Shown piece by piece: positions 57,110 to 64,000 of a DNA stretch of 64,000 bases (positions are counted from its first letter, which is position 1; each line of letters opens with the position of its first letter). The stretch lies in NCBI GenBank assembly GCA_030428705.1, contig JAUIDI010000009.1, forward strand, positions 85,758 through 149,757. Reading direction: 5' to 3'. The translations under genes and the position numbers were made by a program. Origin of the DNA: Bacteroidia bacterium. GTDB taxonomy: Bacteria; Bacteroidota; Bacteroidia; Flavobacteriales; Flavobacteriaceae. The notes under the pieces are model-generated. The model was not told the origin of the DNA and did not search any database. It saw nothing but the letters and a program-made list of their open reading frames with translations.

Positions 57110-57118
57110 GAGGCCTTT
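57091..57118 (+). terminator. Terminator overlapping MFS stop codon
   Basis: Arms AAAGACCTCC and GGAGGCCTTT form a 10-bp stem with one mismatch and an 8-nt loop that contains part of the TAG stop. A short T-rich tract follows. It also reads as a terminator on the minus strand for the head-GIN gene. Confidence 0.55.
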
Positions 57119-57153
57119 CATACTTGTGTCCGTTTTTTGATTGCTCGATTGTA

Positions 57154-57888
57154 TCAACCCTTCGAAATGTCGCCAGACCCTGATGTTTTGGTATCGACCT
57201 TTTCAGGATTTCCACGATAGCTGATATCGCCAGATCCCGATACCCTGGCCCTCAACATTTTTTTTGCGGTTACCTTGATGTCGGCCGAACCAGAAACGGT
57301 GGCATCAACGTTGTCGGCATCCAAATCATAGGCTTTTATATCGCCGCTTCCTGAAATGGTAGCATCAAAATCACCGGTATTTCCACTTAAGGTAATGTCA
57401 CCAGACCCGGACATGGAGGCTGAAATTGAGCTGACATCCACATCCAAGGTTATATCGCCCGATCCCGACATGGCGGTTTTGAAGTCGTCGGCCTTCAAGG
57501 TTTTTTTGCCGACAATATCACCTGATCCTGAAAGCGCAATGGAATTTACACTTTCTACAGGTACCGTAATCAAAATACCTTCGTTCCATGAGGTAGGTTT
57601 TAGATTATACCCTTTTTCAACTTTGATCGATAATTTTCCGTTCTTGACTTCGGTTACAATGTGCTCTAGAAGATTGTCCTCTCCCCTTAAGGTCAATTCA
57701 CCTTCGTTACCATCGACCAATTCAACGTCGAACCATCCTGATACGCCAATACCGTCATAGTCTCCAACGGATCTTTCGATAGTGACCACATTTCCATTTC
57801 CTTTTACTCTTTTGCCCCATTGTGCCGTACAGGAGACGGTAAAGAGCAGTACTAAACTTAGTGTTGCTAATTTGTTCATGATTTTCAT
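57154..57888 (-). CDS. Head-GIN domain (DUF2807) beta-solenoid lipoprotein
   Basis: A 244-residue lipoprotein (lipobox TVSC, Cys20) of the putative auto-transporter adhesin head-GIN family (DUF2807). After YDGIGVSGWFDVELVDGN come seven copies of the SGSGDI-type turn (one reads SGSADI) about every 20 residues, the rungs of a right-handed beta-solenoid. Found widely in Bacteroidota; function unknown, likely envelope or surface. A second ATG at 57879 is possible. Last gene of the sigma-factor operon. Confidence 0.85.
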   Translation of the reverse strand: MKIMNKLATLSLVLLFTVSCTAQWGKRVKGNGNVVTIERSVGDYDGIGVSGWFDVELVDGNEGELTLRGEDNLLEHIVTEVKNGKLSIKVEKGYNLKPTSWNEGILITVPVESVNSIALSGSGDIVGKKTLKADDFKTAMSGSGDITLDVDVSSISASMSGSGDITLSGNTGDFDATISGSGDIKAYDLDADNVDATVSGSADIKVTAKKMLRARVSGSGDISYRGNPEKVDTKTSGSGDISKG

Positions 57889-57906
57889 TTTATAGATTGA
57901 TTAAAA

Positions 57907-58992
57907 TTAATTTTTTGAGAACGATATTCCACCATATTCACTTTCGATATTTATCTTATTGCCACTGTTGGCTTTGCCGTGATAGCCTTTATAATATTTG
58001 TCACTCGATTTTTCGGTACTGATATTGATTTCAAAATCATCTTTGCCGCTTACTCCGGCATAGGAGGCGCGAATTTCAAAATCGAAATAATACTGTGGAT
58101 TATAGCCAATTTTAATACCAGTGTAATCGGAATCTATCTTAATGTTACCCGCATCTTCGGCCATCTCGGCAACGCGAAGTGAACCATAATCCGACTCGAC
58201 TTCGAGATTACCATGTACGGTGCCAAGTTTTACCGTGATATAGTCGCCGTTACCGCTTATATTATTTGCTTCTTCGATATCGATTTTGCCATAATCACAA
58301 GAGTATTGCAAGTTTTCCATTTTCCGCACGGAAGAATTGGTGTAATCCGCACTAATGGTAAGGTCACCTGCCCTATCGATGGTAAACCCTGAATAATCGG
58401 CATCTATTTTACCGCTATTCATATAGCCTATATTCGAATGGGAAGTATAATCGAAATTCAATTGATTGTTTCTTCCATGAAGTTCGCCGATCTCTAGGCG
58501 ACCGTAGTCACAGCTTATTTTTGCATGTCCGTCTATTCGGTCAAGAATAATGCCCCCATAATCGTTATCTAGGCTTACGCTATTTTTTACGGGAAGCTTT
58601 ATGGTGTAGTTGATCTGCATATTGACATTGTTGTTTTTGCTCCATCCCCAATTGCTATTCCTGTTGAAGACCGTTTTGGCTGACACCATACTGCTGCTAT
58701 TTTCAAAATCGACGGTGATTTCGTCAAGTTTTCGCTGTACTTTATCCTCGTTGTTTCCGTTGGTCTTAATATGCACTTCGATCAGCACCCTATTTTCGTT
58801 CCATGAGGTTATATTCAGGTTGCCATAACTATTGTTTACCTTTAACAGGGCATCCGAATTGACATTGAACTCTTTTTTGATAGTCTTTTCCTTGGTATAT
58901 TTCCCTCGAGGCTTACTGTCATGCGCCCATAGAACCATGGGAAAGGCTAATAAAAGAATTATGGGGTATTTAAATAGTAAAGTTTTCATCAT
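57907..58992 (-). CDS. Exported beta-solenoid protein (DUF4097-like)
   Basis: A 361-residue exported protein with signal peptide 1-23 (PMVLWA). The mature part has recurring DYG/DYT/DYS turns about every 20 residues (CDYGRLEIGELHG, ADYSGFTIDRAGD, CDYGKIDIEEANN, SDYGSLRVAEMAE, SDYTGIKIGYNP), which indicates a beta-helix like DUF4097/DUF2807. Its first 23 nt overlap the end of the anti-sigma-like gene. Probably made in response to the sigma factor; ligand unknown. Confidence 0.78.
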   Translation of the reverse strand: MMKTLLFKYPIILLLAFPMVLWAHDSKPRGKYTKEKTIKKEFNVNSDALLKVNNSYGNLNITSWNENRVLIEVHIKTNGNNEDKVQRKLDEITVDFENSSSMVSAKTVFNRNSNWGWSKNNNVNMQINYTIKLPVKNSVSLDNDYGGIILDRIDGHAKISCDYGRLEIGELHGRNNQLNFDYTSHSNIGYMNSGKIDADYSGFTIDRAGDLTISADYTNSSVRKMENLQYSCDYGKIDIEEANNISGNGDYITVKLGTVHGNLEVESDYGSLRVAEMAEDAGNIKIDSDYTGIKIGYNPQYYFDFEIRASYAGVSGKDDFEINISTEKSSDKYYKGYHGKANSGNKINIESEYGGISFSKN

Positions 58993-59533
58993 CGTGGTTT
59001 TTTAAATATTTAATGGTTTCGATTTGATTAAGAACATCTTGTAAAAGATCCATTCGCGTTTGAAAATTGATTATCATAGCGCTAAGGATCAATTTTGCGT
59101 TACCGCCGTTTTGCAAATCATTTTCCAATTTAGAATAGTCGCTTTCCAATTTTTTCAACTGGACCATGGTATCGTCGATAATTCTCTTCGTTTCGGGAGA
59201 ACTTTCACTTTTAAGTTGTTTTACCTGTTCCTCGACTAAACTAGCAAAATAGAACTGCGTGTTGGAAATTTCGGGAGAAACTTCTACAATATTTTCATCC
59301 ATAGTGTTTTGCGAATTGTAAAAACCGATTCCAAGGGCGAAGAATAACGCAATGGAAGCTGCAATAGATAAAGGTTTCCACCAAGAAAAATTCTTCTTGG
59401 CCTGCAAAGACACTACCTTGTTATTTCGGGTCAGTTTTTCCTGAAAACGGCTTTGATGTCCGAAAGTCGGTTCTTCAATATCGAAATGGTCTTCAAGTTC
59501 TTTAAACAAATCTTCTAATCTTTCTTCTTTCAT
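58970..59533 (-). CDS. Anti-sigma-like single-pass membrane protein
   Basis: A 187-residue protein: cytoplasmic N-terminal ~50 residues (RLEDLFKELEDHFDIEEP, FQEKLTRNN), one transmembrane helix about 52-70 (PLSIAASIALFFALGIGFY), then a periplasmic coiled-coil-rich part (LVEEQVKQLKSES, KLESDYSKLENDLQNG). It starts 3 nt after the ECF sigma gene; this place and topology suggest an anti-sigma factor, though no ZAS/zinc motif is seen. It ends 23 nt inside the next gene. Confidence 0.72.
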   Translation of the reverse strand: MKEERLEDLFKELEDHFDIEEPTFGHQSRFQEKLTRNNKVVSLQAKKNFSWWKPLSIAASIALFFALGIGFYNSQNTMDENIVEVSPEISNTQFYFASLVEEQVKQLKSESSPETKRIIDDTMVQLKKLESDYSKLENDLQNGGNAKLILSAMIINFQTRMDLLQDVLNQIETIKYLKNHDDENFTI

Positions 59534-59536
59534 AAC

Positions 59537-60088
59537 TTAGGCATTGATCAATTTTTTTCGCAAACTTTCCTTGGCCCTTGAAATGGTCGTACGGCAGTTG
59601 GCGTAACTTATATCCATAATTGTACTGATTTCTTCATAATCGTAACCTTCGATTAGATGTAAGGTCAAAGAAATTCTGTAATTGTCCTTTAACCGTTTCA
59701 TGGTCTCCATCACCTTTTGAGCCTTCAGTTCGGTTTGCCCATGATCCGAAGCAATTTCATCATTGTCTTCGACCTTGTACATTATGTCATCTATGGCAAC
59801 TTCGTTGTTCTTTTGTTGCTTTCTATAGTGATAGATACTGTTGTTGATTACAATTCGTTTTAGCCATGATCCGAAAGTGACCTCCCCTTTGAAAGTATGC
59901 AGTTTCGTAAACGCGTTCAAAAACGATTCTTGCATAACATCTTCGGCTTCGGCACTATTTTTTACAATTCGCAATGAAGTATTGTACATCGCATTGTAAT
60001 AGCGGTCGTAAACCTCCATTTGGGCGGCTTGCTTTCCTTCACGGCACAACTGCAATAAAACATCAATATCTTCTCTTTTGTGGCTCAA
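59537..60088 (-). CDS. ECF-type RNA polymerase sigma factor (sigma-70 family)
   Basis: 183 residues with region 2 (~27-95; EAEDVMQESFLNAFTKLHTFKG, FGSWLKRIVINNSIYHY) and region 4 (~125-178; LTLHLIEGYDYEEISTIMDIS). The start is TTG at 60088 (MSHKREDIDVLLQLCREG); no ATG precedes it, and the next Met is residue 24. Upstream it has ACCAATCACCTT before TTG, sharing the 9-mer ACCAATCAC and spacing with the sigma gene at 35399. Heads a four-gene operon with anti-sigma-like and two beta-solenoid proteins. Confidence 0.93.
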   Translation of the reverse strand: MSHKREDIDVLLQLCREGKQAAQMEVYDRYYNAMYNTSLRIVKNSAEAEDVMQESFLNAFTKLHTFKGEVTFGSWLKRIVINNSIYHYRKQQKNNEVAIDDIMYKVEDNDEIASDHGQTELKAQKVMETMKRLKDNYRISLTLHLIEGYDYEEISTIMDISYANCRTTISRAKESLRKKLINA

Positions 60089-60301
60089 AAGGTGATTGGT
60101 TTGTTATAAAGATGATTCAATTTAACGATTGTTACAGTTTGGATTTGAAGATTGTTCTGCACTTAATCGAAATTTATATGGCTTGGTCGATATAATGAAT
60201 TGGTTCGCACGTTTCCCTTGGTTTTCATATTATATTTATGCACCCAAATTGTTTTCCCCTACAGCCTACAGTATCTAAACCAAATTTTTGATTGCCGTAT
60301 T

Positions 60302-63300
60302 ATGGGACATAGTTACTTGAAACAAACCATATATTCTTTCATTTTATTTTTTTTTAGCTTTCAATTAACCGCACAGGATCCATCCGAAGTAGGTTCATGG
60401 AGTGATCCGGTTCCATTTGGTATTGTACCGGTTGCAGTTGCCAACCTTCCTGATGGTAAATTAATTGTCTGGTCGTCAAAATTCAGAGGTACATTTGGCG
60501 GTGTCGATGGTGCTACATTCACTGAAATTTTTGATCCGAGTATAGGCCCTGCCGGCCAGGCCTTAGGGGAGTTTACTTCAAATACAAATCATGATATGTT
60601 TTGTCCGGGTATCAATACATTGGCGGACGGCCGCGTGCTTGCGGCCGGGGGCTCAAGTAGTGAAAGAACTAGCATATATAATCCCGATACAGGATTATGG
60701 ACTGTTGCAGACAATATGAATTTACCCAGAGGATATCAAGGAAATGTAACATTATCCGATGGATCGGTTTTCACTTTAGGGGGCTCTTGGAGCGGTGTAA
60801 TAGGTGACAAAGATGCCGAGCGTTGGTCTGAAGAAACAGGTTGGATACCACTGCCAGGGATATCAGGTGACAGACTTTTTACAACCAACGATTTACAAAC
60901 CGAAGTGCAAGGCATATACCGTGCTGATAACCACGCTTGGTTATGGCCGGCATCAAATGGCAAAGTGTTCCATGCAGGGCCCGGTGAGATGATGCATTGG
61001 ATCGATGTGTCCGGGGCGGGGTCGATGGTGGATGCCGGACTTCGAGCAAACGATTCTTATTCTATGAAGGGTACGACTGTTATGTTCGATGTCGATAAAA
61101 TACTCAAGGTTGGCGGATCTGAATCATATAGTTCCAATACACCTGCAAAGGATAACTCATATGTAATCGATATAAGCAATGAGGATAACGTCGGTGTTGC
61201 ATCTACGGGGAATACGCTGCAATTTTCCCGTACTATGCACAATAGTACGGTACTTCCGACAGGTGAGGTTTTGGTTACCGGAGGATTAGATCAAGCAGTC
61301 GTATTTACAGATGTGGGCTCAAGATTGACCGCAGAGATCTATAATCCTGACACGAACTCATGGCGAAGTGTAGCCGGTATGTCAGTACCAAGAACATACC
61401 ATAGTGTTGCCATCTTAATGTCGGACGGTCGTGTATTTGTTGGCGGTGGTGGTCTCTGTGATACTACTCCAGGTTGTGTAAATCATTTTGATGCAGAGAT
61501 TTATAGCCCACCTTATCTATTTAACCAAGATGGGTCATTGGCTCAAAGACCATCAATTAGTGCACCTTCTTTTGCGGATTATAATTCAACCATTACGGTA
61601 ACGGGTGATGCTGGTGTACAAGAGTTCAGTTTAATACGATTTTCTGCGGCTACACATAGTACAAATAATGAGCAAAGGAGAATTCCTGTTTCATTTTCTG
61701 GAGATGGTTCGTATTCGATTCAGATTCCTGATCGAAATCTATTACCACCGGGTTATTACATGCTGTTTGCATTGAATGAAAATGGGGTGCCTTCCGTTGC
61801 CGAAAATATCCGAATCGGAACGGAAATACCCTTGGAATATAATCCGAACTTGGTCCTGGATTTGAAATTTGATGAAGGTTCTGGAATCAATGTTGCTGAT
61901 GGGTCAAACTACGGAAATAATGCCACTATTATAGAGCGTGATAACAACAAAAATCCTATTCCGGTAACACAAAGTTATTGGACGGCCAACGGATTGTTTG
62001 GTAGCGCTATGGAAATGGATGGAAGAGAGTTTGAAAGTAATAGCATCGTTGAGGTGCCACATTCTTCTTCTATGGCATCCATAAAAAATGGAATGACCGT
62101 GATGGCCTGGGTCTATCGTGATGAGATTGAGAAAAATGTCGCGATTCTGGCACATGATTATCCTAAACTCTTTTTCGGATTTCACAACAGTCTTTATAAA
62201 TGGGAATTTCCAACATCTACAGGTAATTCCGTTAATTGTTATGTTGGATATTCTCCAGCTCAAAAATGGGTGCATATAGCAGCCACTTTTGACGGTCAAG
62301 TTGGTAAGCTATATGCGAACGGCGTAGAAATTTGTAGTGATTTGGCCTCAGGAGAAATAACTTTGGAAAACAGTCAACTATATCAATCCTCTTTTACCAC
62401 ATCAGGATTCTATGATGACCTACAACCCCAGAGCCTGAGCGGAATTACCGATGAGCTGGATGGGCGAATTGATGAGCTAAAAGTATTTAACAAGGCACTA
62501 AGTCCGAACGAAATCACGGCTTTTTACGACTTGGGCGTTCAGCAGGGAAATCCAGATGTAGTATCTTGTCCGGCAGGCACTATTGCCGCTCAGTTTAAAA
62601 TTGGAAGTGATGGAACTTGGCAAACTGGCAATATAGCGAATGTCAGTGCCGGTGACGAAGTTTATATACGTGCAAATGTGCCTTCGGGCGAAGAATATTT
62701 TGTGACCTTACCTTTTAACCAACAAAATCGATTCAGTTCTGTAACCGATTTTCCGAATTTCGAGGATCAAACGGCTTACAAAGTGGACACTTTCAATGGG
62801 GGTGATGGGTTTATTGGAACTAATAATGCTGGACAATATGCGCTCACTACGGCTAGTGGTTGCGTTACAGTTATCGATGTAAAATTGGTCGGTGATTGCT
62901 CAGCAATTCAACAAGAATATCGTGTCAATGGGGTTTGGCAGAGTGGGGCAAATGAAATTACCGTGAATGAAGGTGATGAAGTAGTCCTTAGTATATTGCC
63001 TAATGGGATTGGGGTGACTATTACCTTGCCCAATGGATCTCAACAAGGTGATGACTATAATCTAGGCAACGTTACTAAGGCCGATGAGGGTATATATCTT
63101 TTTAATACCGCCGATGGTTGTACCAAACAACTTACGATAAATGTTGGTTCTGGCACTGTTGATCCCACATGTGATGATTTACTGCCACAATATTCGGTAA
63201 ATGGGGGTACGAATTCAACCGGGACGGAGATAACTTTGAACGAGGGCGATGATGTTAATCTCAGTATCCTTCCTGAAGGATTGGACTATACCGTGACCGC

Positions 63301-64000
63301 ACCTGACGGTTCAAACCTTCCTGGTAATTTCACCAATGGGTATTCTATATCAAGTATAACAAAGTCCCAAGAAGGGATTTACACGTTCAATGCTCAATTA
63401 AACGGTTCAGGAAATAATGGTCCTGATTTGACACTTGCCTTTGTTGACAGTGAAGAGACATCCGCGGAGGATGGTAAGGGTATCAATGCTTTTGATGACA
63501 ATCCCGCGACTTTTTGGCATACGCGATGGTCCGGTGGAACCAATGACCCACAACCCCATGAGATTCAATTAAGTTTAGGAGGAACTTTCGAGGTTGATGG
63601 TTTGACTTATTTACCAAGACAGGATGGTAGTTTAAACGGAACAATAGCGCAATATGAGATTTACGTGAGTTCGACGACGACGGACTGGGGCTCACCCGTT
63701 GCTTCAGGCACCTGGTCATCGGACAGCAGTTTGAAAACTGTCAATTTCCCAGCTAAAGTAGGTGGATATGTTAGGGTGGTTTCAATATCCGAAGTGAATG
63801 GCGAAGCATGGGCTTCCGCTGCGGAAATCACTGTTCAGACCAGTGAATATGCTGAGGAATGCATTAAACAGCTTACCGTAAATGTAGACTCCGAAACCAA
63901 CGGCGACGGTCTTTTGCTGATCAACGGGATTGGGGAGGTTGTCACCCCCTACGACCCTGGCGCCCAGGACAATGGTTCCCATGAGGTACAGGACGGCGGG
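60302..64000 (+). CDS. Secreted multidomain galactose oxidase, 3' end outside window
   Basis: The frame is open from ATG 60302 to the window end (1233 codons), so the gene is truncated by the window. Signal peptide 1-25 (QLTAQ). Galactose-oxidase Kelch propeller and C-terminal E-set domain (~30-510) have all copper-site residues: Cys101 (HDMFCPG) and Tyr145 (PRGYQG) for the thioether cofactor, Trp163 (GGSWSG), Tyr366/His367 (RTYHSV) and His452 (AATHSTNNEQRRIP). Then LamG-like jellyroll (~516-745), two or three Ig-like repeats (~755-1040, VNEGDEV and LNEGDDV) and an F5/8C/CBM32-like domain (~1043-1180). Probably oxidises primary alcohols of polysaccharides outside the cell; export may use the type IX system. 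Confidence 0.9.
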   Translation, partial: MGHSYLKQTIYSFILFFFSFQLTAQDPSEVGSWSDPVPFGIVPVAVANLPDGKLIVWSSKFRGTFGGVDGATFTEIFDPSIGPAGQALGEFTSNTNHDMFCPGINTLADGRVLAAGGSSSERTSIYNPDTGLWTVADNMNLPRGYQGNVTLSDGSVFTLGGSWSGVIGDKDAERWSEETGWIPLPGISGDRLFTTNDLQTEVQGIYRADNHAWLWPASNGKVFHAGPGEMMHWIDVSGAGSMVDAGLRANDSYSMKGTTVMFDVDKILKVGGSESYSSNTPAKDNSYVIDISNEDNVGVASTGNTLQFSRTMHNSTVLPTGEVLVTGGLDQAVVFTDVGSRLTAEIYNPDTNSWRSVAGMSVPRTYHSVAILMSDGRVFVGGGGLCDTTPGCVNHFDAEIYSPPYLFNQDGSLAQRPSISAPSFADYNSTITVTGDAGVQEFSLIRFSAATHSTNNEQRRIPVSFSGDGSYSIQIPDRNLLPPGYYMLFALNENGVPSVAENIRIGTEIPLEYNPNLVLDLKFDEGSGINVADGSNYGNNATIIERDNNKNPIPVTQSYWTANGLFGSAMEMDGREFESNSIVEVPHSSSMASIKNGMTVMAWVYRDEIEKNVAILAHDYPKLFFGFHNSLYKWEFPTSTGNSVNCYVGYSPAQKWVHIAATFDGQVGKLYANGVEICSDLASGEITLENSQLYQSSFTTSGFYDDLQPQSLSGITDELDGRIDELKVFNKALSPNEITAFYDLGVQQGNPDVVSCPAGTIAAQFKIGSDGTWQTGNIANVSAGDEVYIRANVPSGEEYFVTLPFNQQNRFSSVTDFPNFEDQTAYKVDTFNGGDGFIGTNNAGQYALTTASGCVTVIDVKLVGDCSAIQQEYRVNGVWQSGANEITVNEGDEVVLSILPNGIGVTITLPNGSQQGDDYNLGNVTKADEGIYLFNTADGCTKQLTINVGSGTVDPTCDDLLPQYSVNGGTNSTGTEITLNEGDDVNLSILPEGLDYTVTAPDGSNLPGNFTNGYSISSITKSQEGIYTFNAQLNGSGNNGPDLTLAFVDSEETSAEDGKGINAFDDNPATFWHTRWSGGTNDPQPHEIQLSLGGTFEVDGLTYLPRQDGSLNGTIAQYEIYVSSTTTDWGSPVASGTWSSDSSLKTVNFPAKVGGYVRVVSISEVNGEAWASAAEITVQTSEYAEECIKQLTVNVDSETNGDGLLLINGIGEVVTPYDPGAQDNGSHEVQDGG

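Overview
The window is chromosomal DNA of a marine-type member of the Bacteroidota, most likely family Flavobacteriaceae (Maribacter/Zobellia/Arenibacter-like). The evidence is indirect but consistent. Start codons lack Shine-Dalgarno sequences, several upstream regions carry the Bacteroidota -7 element TAnnTTTG, and protein types such as LytTR two-component pairs, head-GIN beta-solenoids, DUF922, GH140 and multidomain secreted oxidases are typical of the group. No rRNA, tRNA, prophage, transposase or CRISPR array was seen. Genes are densely packed; the only gap above 300 bases is 11287-11707, which holds a palindromic repeat and a terminator.

Layout. 1-7675: a LysM/periplasmic-binding fusion cut by the window edge, OsmC, a DUF922 metalloprotease-like protein, two envelope proteins, a TPR histidine kinase with its LytTR regulator, a Tat-exported TIM-barrel protein and a DUF3820 protein. 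7725-13924: core genes pyrG, yidC, mnmA and a nitronate monooxygenase-like enzyme. 13919-24292: mostly minus-strand accessory metabolism (TPR protein, M28 carboxypeptidase, GH140 glycosidase, WYL regulator, VOC, ABM, DUF1080, gamma-glutamyltransferase). 24375-31336: a tight seven-gene cluster, MoxR ATPase/DUF58/DUF4350/DUF4129/polytopic membrane protein/SpoIIM, with divergent RDD. 31426-39293: TRIC-type channel, lipoprotein cyclophilin, NUDIX CoA pyrophosphatase, acyltransferase, a sigma-factor/membrane-protein pair, M20 amidohydrolase, type II NADH dehydrogenase and XerD-like recombinase.

39524-46690: four tandem outer-membrane beta-barrel genes between xerD and aroQ, then lpdA, DinB-like, msrB and a collagen-like lipoprotein. 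46881-54854: a glycogen-type operon with the GlgE maltosyltransferase, maltokinase, branching enzyme and a GH31 alpha-glucosidase; no trehalose synthase is in the window. 54894-60088: M48 lipoprotein protease, UMF1-type MFS transporter and an ECF sigma/anti-sigma-like operon encoding two beta-solenoid envelope proteins. 60302-64000: the start of a very large secreted galactose oxidase with all copper-site residues present, followed by LamG, Ig-like and F5/8C modules; it runs off the right edge.

Points most worth follow-up: the MoxR/DUF58/SpoIIM/RDD membrane system; the multidomain galactose oxidase; two sigma-factor genes that both start with TTG and share the 9-mer ACCAATCAC at the same distance from it; divergent genes whose start codons share one CATG; and a heptamer tandem repeat abutting the start codon of a membrane-channel gene.
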